Shown here one piece after another: positions 25,562 to 33,422 of a DNA stretch of 35,688 nucleotides. Positions within the stretch are counted from its first letter, which is position 1. Every line of letters begins with the position of its first letter. The DNA lies in the NCBI GenBank assembly GCA_009699125.1, contig WLOT01000005.1, forward strand, positions 1-35,688, in the 5' to 3' direction. The translations under genes were made by a program, and so were the position numbers. The stretch is from Actinomycetota bacterium (GTDB taxonomy: Bacteria > Actinomycetota > Acidimicrobiia > Acidimicrobiales > Acidimicrobilacustridaceae). The notes under the pieces are model-generated. The model saw only the letters and a list, made by a program, of their open reading frames with translations. It was not told where the DNA came from and searched no databases.

Positions 25562-25633
25562 GCCCTCGTAGCTCAGGGGATAGAGCATCGCCCTCCGGAG
25601 GCGTGTGCGGGCGTTCGAATCGCCCCGAGGGCG
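25562..25633 (+). tRNA. tRNA-Arg (anticodon CCG)
   Basis: Full cloverleaf read by eye. The acceptor arms GCCCTCG and CGAGGGC pair over 7 bp. The D arm is GCTC-AGGGGATA-GAGC. The anticodon stem CGCC/GGCG closes the loop CTCCGGA with anticodon CCG, which reads CGG; the outermost anticodon-stem pair is a T-T mismatch. The variable loop has 4 bases, and the T arm is GGGCG-TTCGAAT-CGCCC. The discriminator is G, and CCA is not encoded. The argS gene for its synthetase is in the same window. ORFs called across it are shadows. Confidence 0.96.
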
Positions 25634-25657
25634 CTCTCAATTCACATCAGTCGGCGA

Positions 25658-26344
25658 TTATTCGGTACTCACGTCTGTCGATTTCGACTGGCCCTGTTCC
25701 AAGAAGCTCGACGCGATTTGTGCAGTCAGCACGGCAAGGGAAACCAGACCGAGCACGAGCAGTGCGACCGCAGTCAATCGACCACCGAGTGTCACCGGGG
25801 TGTAATCGCCATAACCGACGGTGGTTACCGTGACGACCGACCACCAAAGGGCGTTACCTAATGTTGTGATGTTTGAGTTGGGCGCAAGGGATTCAAACTC
25901 CCAGACGACGACGCCGGCGTTCAGCATCAGGATCAATGCAACAAACATGAACTGTGCAAGATTGCCGCGCCTGAACATCTGACGAAGAAGTCGCATGCTC
26001 GCGAAGATTCGCACCGGCGGAATCACTACTGCAATGACGAGATCAAGCCGTGACAACGGGTAGCGCCAGCCTCGGCCCGAGAGCCTCGATCGAATGATCA
26101 GATCGATTGCATAGATGACCGAGATCGCAATTCGACAGCCCAACCAGATCGGGATGAAATCGATTTCACGCTGACCAGTGAATATCGCGAGTACTAACCA
26201 GATGGTTGAGAGGGCGAGTAAGTCAAGCCATGCCTGCGTTTTCGCCACATACGCGTTGAACGCAGAAGGAAATGACGAAGATTTGGCTTCATCGTCTGTC
26301 GGTACGGCGCTGACAAGATCTGCTGGAGGTGTCGACATGCGCAT
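25658..26344 (-). CDS. Voltage-gated-type potassium channel
   Basis: A 228-aa six-helix ion channel. About residues 35-160 form the sensor-like part, including an Arg-rich S4-like segment 'PPVRIFASMRLLRQMFRRG'. The pore follows, with 'LWWSVVTVTTVGYGDYTPVT' carrying the K+ selectivity filter TVGYG (T at about 175), then the inner helix 'LLVLGLVSLAVLTAQIASSF' and a short tail without a cytoplasmic RCK domain. This is the KvAP/KvLm style of small bacterial Kv channel. GGTGG stands a few bases before the ATG. It follows the acyl-CoA synthetase by 60 bases and converges on the tRNA. Confidence 0.9.
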   Translation of the reverse strand: MRMSTPPADLVSAVPTDDEAKSSSFPSAFNAYVAKTQAWLDLLALSTIWLVLAIFTGQREIDFIPIWLGCRIAISVIYAIDLIIRSRLSGRGWRYPLSRLDLVIAVVIPPVRIFASMRLLRQMFRRGNLAQFMFVALILMLNAGVVVWEFESLAPNSNITTLGNALWWSVVTVTTVGYGDYTPVTLGGRLTAVALLVLGLVSLAVLTAQIASSFLEQGQSKSTDVSTE

Positions 26345-26404
26345 CAGTCCACCACTGACGCCTCGTCCGACCGCGCATGATCGCAGAAGCCCACGTATCC
26401 AGCG

Positions 26405-27946
26405 TTAGTGACGTTTCCCTATCAGTTCAGGGTTCTCCGACAGTCGTTGACGCAATTGGGCTTTGACGACTTTCCCTGAGCCAGTCACCGGAAGTTCGTC
26501 GACGAAAACAATGTGTCGAGGAACTTTGAATCCCGCGAGCCTCTGACGCACGAACGCCACGAGATCAGCGGAAACGATCTCACTTCCGGGCGTCGCGACA
26601 ATGACCGCGCACACATTCTCGCCCCACTTGGGATCCGGCACTCCGACAACCGCGACTCGAGCCACGCTGGGATGGTCCAGAAGCGCTGCCTCGACTTCAA
26701 GCGACGAAACGTTTTCGCCACCCGTAATGATGATGTCTTTCTTGCGGTCGACGACATGCAACCAACCATCAACTATCCGACCCATGTCGCCAGTGTGAAG
26801 CCAGCCGTCGCGGAGGGCAGCGTCCGTCGCTGCCGGATCATCGAGATAGCCCTGCATCACTTGAGCGGCACGAATCAGGATCTCTCCCACCTCTCCGTGA
26901 GCGACGTCTTCACCAGCGTCGTTAACGAGTCGTAGATCCACCCCCGGAGCAGGTGTGCCCGCAGCTTCAAGCAGACCCGCCTCGCCTGAAAGGCCTCGGC
27001 GATGAGCCTCTGCATTCAAGAAAACGGCGTTCCCTGAAAGTTCGGTCATTCCGTAGCCCTGTGCGAAGTCGACACCAAGAAGTTCGTCTGCACGTCGGAG
27101 TAACGGCGTAGGCATTGGCGCTGCCCCGTATGCAATCGATCGAAGCGACTGAAGCTGTGTGAGCCGATGGGGTTCAGACTCGATGAGTTCAACGAGCGTT
27201 GCCAGCATCGTCGCGGCGAGTGATGTCGACGTTGCCCGCTCGCGTTCGACAGTGTCGCAAAATTCAGATGCAGCGAATCCGCTCATCAGCACAACCGGTC
27301 GGCCGTGCGCATGGCGATGGACAACGTTGTAACCCGCGACATGACACAGCGGGAATGGGAACATATAGACATCGTCCGCTTCAACGGGACGCGCGCCCGA
27401 GCTCGCTTCAACCGCAGCAAGGATGCTCGCGTGGGTCAACATCGCACCCTTCGGCGCTGCGGTTGTTCCACTCGTGAACAACAACCACGCCGGAACTGAT
27501 GGATCAGATTTCGAGAGAGCAGGCGGATCGGTCATCCCATCCACGAGATCTGACCAGGTTTGCCAATCGAACATTGGGAGTTCCGCACCCGCATCGCGAA
27601 GTCGATCGAGTTCAAGTGGATCGCCAATAACAATTCCAGCGTCTGATCGTTCGATCATCGAAAGCAATTCACTCGCGTGCAGCCGATGATTCAAGAAGAC
27701 CAATGTGCGCCCTGCTGCGGGGACTGCGTAATACAGGCTCACCCACGTGCGATGGTTCGGGCCGAGCACGGCGACTGAAACACCGGGACCGAGTAGATCG
27801 TTGATCAATGCTGCGCTCGCGCGCACGAGTTGATCGAGTTCCGCAAATGTCAGCGAACCTGCATCATCGATCAGGGCGACGGCGTCCGGTTGGCGCGTCG
27901 CCTCGTCTTCGATCAGGCCGGCAAGAGTTCCGGCAACACCGCTCAC
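26405..27946 (-). CDS. AMP-forming acyl-CoA synthetase
   Basis: ANL-superfamily enzyme that activates a carboxylic acid as acyl-AMP and then acyl-CoA. 513 aa, the usual length for a medium-chain or aromatic acyl-CoA ligase. The P-loop 'LLFTSGTTAAPKGAML' (155-170), 'QGYGMTELSGNAVF' (A5), 'GWLHTGDMG' (A7), 'DRKKDIIITGGENVSSLEVE' (A8) and the catalytic lysine near 492 in 'PVTGSGKVVK' (A10) are all intact. The substrate cannot be read from sequence. Its ATG overlaps the stop of the LCP gene as ATGA, an unusual pairing of a cell-wall ligase with an acyl activator. Confidence 0.92.
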   Translation of the reverse strand: MSGVAGTLAGLIEDEATRQPDAVALIDDAGSLTFAELDQLVRASAALINDLLGPGVSVAVLGPNHRTWVSLYYAVPAAGRTLVFLNHRLHASELLSMIERSDAGIVIGDPLELDRLRDAGAELPMFDWQTWSDLVDGMTDPPALSKSDPSVPAWLLFTSGTTAAPKGAMLTHASILAAVEASSGARPVEADDVYMFPFPLCHVAGYNVVHRHAHGRPVVLMSGFAASEFCDTVERERATSTSLAATMLATLVELIESEPHRLTQLQSLRSIAYGAAPMPTPLLRRADELLGVDFAQGYGMTELSGNAVFLNAEAHRRGLSGEAGLLEAAGTPAPGVDLRLVNDAGEDVAHGEVGEILIRAAQVMQGYLDDPAATDAALRDGWLHTGDMGRIVDGWLHVVDRKKDIIITGGENVSSLEVEAALLDHPSVARVAVVGVPDPKWGENVCAVIVATPGSEIVSADLVAFVRQRLAGFKVPRHIVFVDELPVTGSGKVVKAQLRQRLSENPELIGKRH

Positions 27947-29577
27947 TTGCAGACGACGCCTTCGGGGGCTTTACCTGCCTCAACGCCGACGTATTCGGTG
28001 ACTTCGCCAGGCTTAATCGTCGTTACCGGGCCGGTCGTTGTTGAAGTTGACGAATCGACACTGCCAGCAACGGTGGTTGTGGTGCTTGCTGGAATGGGCT
28101 CCGCGAGCACACCAGTGAACGAGGAACCAAGAAGAAGCGTGACCGGAGTGCTGCTCTTCAAGGTCTTATCGACCTGCATTTCGGCGCCACCACCAAGCTG
28201 ACGGCGAAGGAGGTCCGCCTGCTTTTCAAAACCAGGCAAGTACTTGATGACTGTGGCCGTTTGCGTCTTGGTGATGTCGCCGGCTGACTTTGAAGTGAAT
28301 CCGAGCTGACGCAATCGAGAAGTGACGTCGACCGCATTGCCCTTTGTCCCTGTGGCGTTGGCGACACTGACGACAACCGATGCGGGCGTAACAGTGCCTG
28401 CAGGAAGACCGCGGAAGACATTAAAGACATCTTCGGCAGCCGCAGAATCAAGACGAAGGATGCTGGCTCCGCCACTTGTCATATCCATATAAACGGGCAG
28501 CGCGTGAGTCGCGATCTGATCGCCGGAGAAACCCTTAAATGATTTTCCGAGAGAGACAAGATCGCTGATACTCAACTTGGAATCAAACGTGAGGTTGTCA
28601 GCGGTCGACGACACCAAGCTATTTATCGCCTTGATGTCCATCGAACCGAACTTGTCTTGTGCTCGATCAAGCATGGTGCGCATGAACAAGGTCTGACGAG
28701 AAATGCGGCCAAGATCGGCGCTTGGGTCTTCGATCCACTTCTTGGTTTTTGGATCGAGATATTCAAGATGCCGTGATCGGGCATAGGCAAGCGCAGCGTC
28801 GCCGTCGAGCGTCTGGCATCCGGTTCCGTACATGTAGAAACCAGAGTTTTTATCGCGGACCTGTTTGTCGAAGTACATCGGGATACCGCCGACTGCCTGG
28901 GTAACCCCTTTGAAACTATTGAAGTTGATTTCGACATAGTGATTGATGTCGATACCGAAATCTGCCTTGATGGTGTTGATCAGACGCTGTGCTCCATCGG
29001 CACTGTCCTTGCCTTGAGCGAAAGCAGTGTTGATTCGCTCTTCTTCGCCCGAAGGTTGAATCGGAACCCACAAATCTCGCGGAAATGACATGAGATCGAT
29101 GGTCTTGTTCTTCGAATCAACCCGAGCAACCATGATCGTGTCGGACCGTTGCCCAGACTCTTGGGCGCCCTGACCGTTCAAGAAGGCTGACGAATTGGTA
29201 TCGGACTTCGACATGCCAGACCGGCTATCAGAACCAACAATCAAGAAGTTCTGCACTCCACCCGATGACGATGCGAGCGCCAGAGAGTCTCGATGAATTT
29301 GGCTGTAGCGGTACCAGCCGTAGCCGGCAATCGCAGCGACGCCTACTGCAATGAGAACAACGACGCCAAGACCAACCTTGAGGACGCGCTTTCGCGTCTT
29401 GGGTGGCTTGGCATGAGCGAACGTGGGCTTTGGTGCCGCGCTTGCTCCCCCGCTTTTCGACGGGGTCTTCGACGAGCCAAGGACCCGGCGGTCGGGAGAA
29501 CTGTCGGTGCGTCGAGGAGGCTGACCCGGATCCCATGGGGGAACCGATCCTCCCGACGTGGGGGGCACATCGGACAT
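27943..29577 (-). CDS. LytR-CpsA-Psr family protein with LytR C-terminal domain
   Basis: Membrane-anchored phosphotransferase family that attaches polymers such as arabinogalactan or teichoic acids to peptidoglycan. In the 544-aa protein a Pro-rich basic cytoplasmic tail (1-65) precedes one helix (about 66-86). The LCP domain (about 105-300) has 'FLIVGSDSR', 'QRSDTIMVARVD', 'LMSFPRDLWVPI' (Arg167/Asp168), 'GDAALAYARSRH' and 'DLGRISRQ', the residues that hold the pyrophosphate lipid and Mg2+. A LytR_C domain (about 400-490) and a Thr/Ser-rich tail follow. A TACCCT element lies 9 bases before the ATG, and no ribosome site is seen. WecA in this window makes the kind of lipid-linked precursor these enzymes use. 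Confidence 0.95.
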   Translation of the reverse strand: MSDVPPTSGGSVPPWDPGQPPRRTDSSPDRRVLGSSKTPSKSGGASAAPKPTFAHAKPPKTRKRVLKVGLGVVVLIAVGVAAIAGYGWYRYSQIHRDSLALASSSGGVQNFLIVGSDSRSGMSKSDTNSSAFLNGQGAQESGQRSDTIMVARVDSKNKTIDLMSFPRDLWVPIQPSGEEERINTAFAQGKDSADGAQRLINTIKADFGIDINHYVEINFNSFKGVTQAVGGIPMYFDKQVRDKNSGFYMYGTGCQTLDGDAALAYARSRHLEYLDPKTKKWIEDPSADLGRISRQTLFMRTMLDRAQDKFGSMDIKAINSLVSSTADNLTFDSKLSISDLVSLGKSFKGFSGDQIATHALPVYMDMTSGGASILRLDSAAAEDVFNVFRGLPAGTVTPASVVVSVANATGTKGNAVDVTSRLRQLGFTSKSAGDITKTQTATVIKYLPGFEKQADLLRRQLGGGAEMQVDKTLKSSTPVTLLLGSSFTGVLAEPIPASTTTTVAGSVDSSTSTTTGPVTTIKPGEVTEYVGVEAGKAPEGVVCK

Positions 29578-29586
29578 GAGACAGTC

Positions 29587-29592
29587 AGGGTA
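29587..29592 (-). promoter_or_regulatory. Candidate -10 element, leaderless start of the LCP gene
   Basis: TACCCT on the minus strand ends 9 bases before the ATG in the 53-base gap after the acyl-CoA dehydrogenase gene. A small CCGTC/GACGG hairpin (29614-29629) directly after the dehydrogenase stop has no T-run. Confidence 0.38.
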
Positions 29593-29630
29593 GTCGGGGC
29601 CGTTTCCGCCCTTCCGTCACCCCCGACGGT

Positions 29631-30872
29631 TCAGGCTGTGACCTTGGGCTCCTTGGGAAGGCCCAGCACTCGTTCGCCGACGATATTGCGCTGGATCTGC
29701 GAGGTTCCGCCCCAGATGGTCTCGGATCGACTGAAGAAGAACGAGGACTGGAGCGCATTGGCCGGATAGTTCGGGTTCACCGCACGGCGGCCGTAGCCGG
29801 GAACTGACTCTTCAGTCCCGGTGTCGCCAAGAAGCAACTGAGCTTCCGGACCGAGAACATCCATCGCAAGTGCCATCACCTGCTGGTGATACTCGCTCCA
29901 GAAAATCTTGTTTGTTGCACCGAGCGCCGCAACGCTGAAGTCCTTGCGATCCTGGACAACAGCAGTCAGTGAACGCAGACCATTGATGCGCATGATCTGC
30001 ACCTTCGACCACGCAAGCGCGATGCGCTGACGAATCATTGGATCGTTGATTGATCCGTTCTTCTTTGCCACAGCGATGATGTGGTTCAGTTCGGTTTCGA
30101 AACGGCGATAACCCGTTGTGGCTGATGTTCCTCGTTCAAAACCAAGCGTGGTCATTGCGACCGCCCAACCATTGTTGAGACCGCCAACAACGTTTTCCTT
30201 CGAACAGCGCGCATCAGTGAAGAACACCTCGGCAAATTCGGCAGAACCATCGACCTGCTTGATGGGACGAACTTCAACACCCGGCTGATCCATCGGGCAA
30301 AGCAAGTAGGAAATGCCTTTGTGCTTGGGTGCATCGGGATCGGTACGGCAAAGAATGAACACGTAGTCAGCGATGAATCCCTGAGTGGTCCAGATCTTTT
30401 GGCCGTTGATGACCCATTCGTCACCATCGAGAACAGCCTTCGTGCCGAGGTTCGCAAGATCGGAACCGGCGTCGGGCTCGCTAAAGCCCTGACACCAGGC
30501 GATGGTGCCGGAAAGAATCTTCGGGAGGAATTCCTTCTTCTGCTCTTCGGTACCCCACTGAAGAATGGTCGGACCAACGAGCGTGTCACCGAAGAAGTCG
30601 GCGCGCATCGGCGCACCTGCGTTCGCGAACTCTTCCGCCACCACAACGGCCTTCATGGTCGACAGTCCCTTGCCGCCATACTCGGCCGGCCACGACGCGC
30701 AGATCCAGCCGCCGCCGTACAACTTGGAGGTCCACTGCTCAAGGAACAGCGCGCGTTCGTCGGCTGTCATCTCGAATCCGGGTTCGAACCAACCCTTCGG
30801 GAGGTTCTCTTCAAGCCACCCGCGAACTTCGCTGCGATAGGCCTCGGCGTCTTCCGGATAGTTCAGGTCCAT
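29631..30872 (-). CDS. Acyl-CoA dehydrogenase
   Basis: FAD enzyme making a 2,3-enoyl-CoA and passing electrons to ETF. 413 aa with the three ACAD domains: an N-terminal helical domain (1-125), a middle beta domain with 'WCQGFSEPDAGSDLANL' and 'INGQKIWTTQGFIADY' (126-240), and a C-terminal helical domain ending 'IWGGTSQIQRNIVGERVLGLP'. At the usual catalytic-Glu position (Y-E-G in medium-chain enzymes) it has W-G-G, so the base is likely Glu246 in 'LGFERG', the alternative site used by isovaleryl-CoA dehydrogenase and some mycobacterial FadE proteins. The substrate is probably branched or bulky. It is divergent from the FrhB-like gene. Confidence 0.94.
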   Translation of the reverse strand: MDLNYPEDAEAYRSEVRGWLEENLPKGWFEPGFEMTADERALFLEQWTSKLYGGGWICASWPAEYGGKGLSTMKAVVVAEEFANAGAPMRADFFGDTLVGPTILQWGTEEQKKEFLPKILSGTIAWCQGFSEPDAGSDLANLGTKAVLDGDEWVINGQKIWTTQGFIADYVFILCRTDPDAPKHKGISYLLCPMDQPGVEVRPIKQVDGSAEFAEVFFTDARCSKENVVGGLNNGWAVAMTTLGFERGTSATTGYRRFETELNHIIAVAKKNGSINDPMIRQRIALAWSKVQIMRINGLRSLTAVVQDRKDFSVAALGATNKIFWSEYHQQVMALAMDVLGPEAQLLLGDTGTEESVPGYGRRAVNPNYPANALQSSFFFSRSETIWGGTSQIQRNIVGERVLGLPKEPKVTA

Positions 30873-30947
30873 GGGTGACAGTCTTCCGATGTGGACCTAT
30901 GCCGTCCAATCGTTTCGCCGAAGGGCAGCGAACCCGTGCCAGAGGGG

Positions 30948-30953
30948 TAGATT
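30948..30953 (+). promoter_or_regulatory. Candidate -10 element, leaderless start of the FrhB-like gene
   Basis: TAGATT ends 8 bases before the ATG with only a C-rich stretch between. It lies in the 89-base divergent gap shared with the acyl-CoA dehydrogenase gene. Confidence 0.42.
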
Positions 30954-30961
30954 CGCCCCCT

Positions 30962-32134
30962 ATGAGCATCGCTGAGACTCCAACCAAAGCAGAGCGCTGG
31001 TCCTTCCAGTGGAAGGAACTCTTTAGCGAGGTCATCACCTCGGGCCTGTGCACCGGGTGTGCCGGCTGCGTGATCGCGTGCCCCCACGATGTCATTGGGT
31101 ACAACCACGAGGCTGGCGGTTACAAGCCTTTCCACATCGAAGACGAACTTGGCCCGACCAATTGCGGTCACGGCGAAAAGGGCTGCACCAGCTGCACGCG
31201 CGCATGCCCGCGGTTCCGGGTCTGGGAACCACAAGCCAACGAACACCTCTTCGATCGCGATCGCACCGACGATGAAGTTGCTGGCATCTACAGCGACATC
31301 CTTCTCACTCGCGCATCAGACGACATGGTTCACCGCATGGGCCAAGACGGCGGCCTGGTTTCGGCGCTTCTCATTTGGGCGCTCGATAACGATTACATCG
31401 ACGGTGCACTCACCTCGTATCTCGAAGGCGGCGACGCAGCGACCTGGAAAGCAATTCCTGGCGTAGCGACCAATCGCGAAGAAGTACTCGCTGGTGCAGG
31501 CAGCCGTTACACCTACTCGGCCAACACACTCGCAATGGACGAGGCAAAAGAGCGGGGCCTCAAGCGCCTCGCACTCGTTGGCATGAGTTGTCAGTCATCA
31601 ATCGCACCGGTCATGTGGTCGCGGAAGATCGGCAAAGTCTCAAAGCCAATCGTGTTCAACATTGGTTTGCTTTGTTCAAAGACCTTCGACGACGCGATCT
31701 TCGAAGAACTGTTTGAGGCGAAGTACCGCATCCCCAAAGCGGAAATCACCAAGATGAACATCAAGGGTGTCTTCCAGATCTGGACTCGTGACGGCGGCTA
31801 CCACGAGGTCAACCTCAAGGAATGTCACGACTGGACGCGTGAAGGATGCAATCACTGCCCCGATTTCGCAGCAGAACACGCCGACATTTCCACCGGCGGA
31901 ATCGGCAAGGACAATGACTGGACACTCACCATTGTTCGCACCGACGTTGGTCGCGAAATCATTCAGCGAATGATCGCCGATGGTTCAATCGAAGCTCGCC
32001 CCGGCGACGAAGATCCCGGAGCGATCGCACTCATGCGCAAACTCGCAGAGAAGAGCCGCGCTCGTTGGCCGCAATGGGCTGAGCCAGTTGTGCGCCTCGG
32101 ACTTCCGGAAAAGAAGAAGCCAGCAACGAAGTAA
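30962..32134 (+). CDS. F420 hydrogenase/dehydrogenase beta-subunit (FrhB) family iron-sulfur flavoprotein
   Basis: ATG at 30962 gives 390 aa. The N-terminus has two cysteine clusters typical of bacterial-type ferredoxin domains: C30-x2-C33-x2-C36-x3-C40-P and C68-x6-C75-x2-C78-x3-C82-P, likely two [4Fe-4S] centres. The FrhB N- and C-terminal domains follow, with 'RMGQDGGLVSALL' (FAD region), 'GMSCQSSIAP', 'LLCSKTF' and 'GCNHCPDFAAEHADISTGGIG', the most diagnostic block. Relatives use F420 with ferredoxin, sulfite, glutamate or other acceptors. No hydrogenase subunits are nearby, so it is not part of a hydrogenase. The acyl-CoA dehydrogenase across the divergent promoter is a possible functional neighbour. 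Confidence 0.9.
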   Translation: MSIAETPTKAERWSFQWKELFSEVITSGLCTGCAGCVIACPHDVIGYNHEAGGYKPFHIEDELGPTNCGHGEKGCTSCTRACPRFRVWEPQANEHLFDRDRTDDEVAGIYSDILLTRASDDMVHRMGQDGGLVSALLIWALDNDYIDGALTSYLEGGDAATWKAIPGVATNREEVLAGAGSRYTYSANTLAMDEAKERGLKRLALVGMSCQSSIAPVMWSRKIGKVSKPIVFNIGLLCSKTFDDAIFEELFEAKYRIPKAEITKMNIKGVFQIWTRDGGYHEVNLKECHDWTREGCNHCPDFAAEHADISTGGIGKDNDWTLTIVRTDVGREIIQRMIADGSIEARPGDEDPGAIALMRKLAEKSRARWPQWAEPVVRLGLPEKKKPATK

Positions 32135-32146
32135 CGCTGCGAGCGA

Positions 32147-32635
32147 TCAGCCTGCGGTTGTCGTTGAAGGAACTGCTGCCGTCGTCGTTGTCGACGCAGC
32201 GGCACCAGCTGCGCACTTGTTCACGGCGTCTTTGATATCGGAGGAAACGCCGTTCCAGGCCTTCTCGGGATCTGACTTCAGATCGCCATTAAGGGTGGTG
32301 AAGTCAGCAATCGACATTTTGTCGACGAACACTGCATACATGCAGAGGCAGTCTGACTGGCTCGTTCCCTTGACATCAGACTTGATCGTCGTACCAGTGG
32401 GCTTGAGGGCCGTATCGAGCGTTGACGCGCTTGACGCATTGATAGCGGTGATCTCGCCGGACGACGTGTAGAGATAATTGGTGCAGAGTTCAACAAAGTT
32501 CTGCTGCGTGAGGGTGTTGTACTCCTTGGGCGTGTTGTCTTGATTGCAACCGCTCAGACCGATCATCGCTACCAAGGCAAGGGCAACAACACCAGCGCCA
32601 ACTCGTCGTCCCAACATCGTGCTGACCATCCTCAT
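32147..32635 (-). CDS. Small secreted lipoprotein of unknown function
   Basis: From the ATG at 32635 the 162-aa product starts with a lipoprotein signal: basic 'MLGRR', a hydrophobic core 'VGAGVVALALVAMIGL' and the lipobox LSGC at about residues 27-30. The mature part has Cys residues in 'ELCTNYLY', 'SDCLCMY' and 'NKCAAG' that could form disulfides outside the cell, and ends in a Thr/Ala-rich tail. It has the look of small Acidimicrobiia lipoproteins with a conserved Cys pattern; I do not recognise the family. The ORF's longer start runs across the phosphatase gene and is rejected. It converges on the FrhB-like gene with a 12-base gap. Confidence 0.82.
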   Translation of the reverse strand: MRMVSTMLGRRVGAGVVALALVAMIGLSGCNQDNTPKEYNTLTQQNFVELCTNYLYTSSGEITAINASSASTLDTALKPTGTTIKSDVKGTSQSDCLCMYAVFVDKMSIADFTTLNGDLKSDPEKAWNGVSSDIKDAVNKCAAGAAASTTTTAAVPSTTTAG

Positions 32636-32759
32636 GAACTTGATGCCGCAACGACCGGGGGGCCGTGGCGGGGTGTCGAAACCGTAGTCGGTGCCTCTCG
32701 ACCTCCCGACATCAACGACCCATGGCCGCCCGACCGGTCCATCGGCCAAGACGGCTCGG

Positions 32760-32765
32760 TAGGCT
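32760..32765 (+). promoter_or_regulatory. Candidate -10 element, leaderless start of the phosphatase-trio operon
   Basis: TAGGCT ends 9 bases before the ATG at 32775; the intervening bases are pyrimidine-rich, with no ribosome site. Confidence 0.38.
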
Positions 32766-32774
32766 CTCCTTCCC

Positions 32775-33422
32775 ATGGCCCGTAAGCGATCTGCCCCTGC
32801 ACCAACCCTTGTTCTGCTCGTTCGCCACGGCCAGACACCGACCACCGGCACCACGCTGCCCGGCCGGGCCCGAGGGCTCCACTTAGCCGACCCCGGCATC
32901 GCCCAAGCCGAGGCTGCCGCCAGCCGAATCGCGAAACTGTCGAAAGTTTCAGCGATCTATGCCTCTCCACTCGAACGCACTCGTGAAACCGCCAAGCCGA
33001 TCGCCCGCGAGCGCAAACTCAAGGTGCAGATCGATCGCGGTCTTCTCGAGTGTGACTTCGGAGACTGGACCGGCAAGAAACTCGACGCGCTCCGAAAGCT
33101 TCCCGAGTGGACAACTGTGCAGCGCTACCCCAGCGGCTTTCGTTTTCCGAATGGTGAATCGTTCGCCGAAATGCAGACCCGCATGGTCGGCGCCATCGAC
33201 GGACTTGTCGCCAAGCACCCGGGACAAACAATCGTCGCGGTCTCGCATGCCGATCCGATCAAGGCAGCGATTGCGCAGGCACTCGGTACTCACCTTGATC
33301 TGTTTCAACGCATCGTCGTTTCGCCATGCTCTATCTCGGCGATCATGTATTCGTCCTCGGGACCAGCAGTCCTTTCTGTGAACTCCACCGGCGATGACTT
33401 GTCGAAGTTGGGACTTTCGTGA
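32775..33422 (+). CDS. Histidine phosphatase family protein, MSMEG_4193 type
   Basis: A 215-aa member of the histidine phosphatase (phosphoglycerate mutase-like) superfamily. The catalytic 'LVRHGQT' is at about 15-21, 'SPLERTRETA' provides the phosphate-binding Arg, 'LLECDFGDWTGKKL' the acidic residue, and 'VSHADPIKAA' the second His. It is the first gene of the actinobacterial trio MSMEG_4193/DUF3090/SCO1664. The substrate is unknown. It overlaps DUF3090 by 4 bases (GTGA). In mycobacteria the corresponding genes lie near cysQ and mshC, so a link to sulfate or mycothiol metabolism has to be considered; neither is in this window. Confidence 0.93.
   Translation: MARKRSAPAPTLVLLVRHGQTPTTGTTLPGRARGLHLADPGIAQAEAAASRIAKLSKVSAIYASPLERTRETAKPIARERKLKVQIDRGLLECDFGDWTGKKLDALRKLPEWTTVQRYPSGFRFPNGESFAEMQTRMVGAIDGLVAKHPGQTIVAVSHADPIKAAIAQALGTHLDLFQRIVVSPCSISAIMYSSSGPAVLSVNSTGDDLSKLGLS

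Noticed and set aside
29614-29629. CCGTC/GACGG hairpin after the acyl-CoA dehydrogenase as terminator
   Set aside because: Only five pairs and no T-run on the minus strand; not enough to call a terminator.
30779-30792. GGTTCGAACC-like T-loop sequence that might mark a tRNA
   Set aside because: No acceptor, D or anticodon arms can be drawn around it, and it lies inside the acyl-CoA dehydrogenase frame.
32636-32899. N-terminal extension of the lipoprotein frame
   Set aside because: It would bury the signal peptide and lipobox inside the protein and overlap the divergent phosphatase gene.
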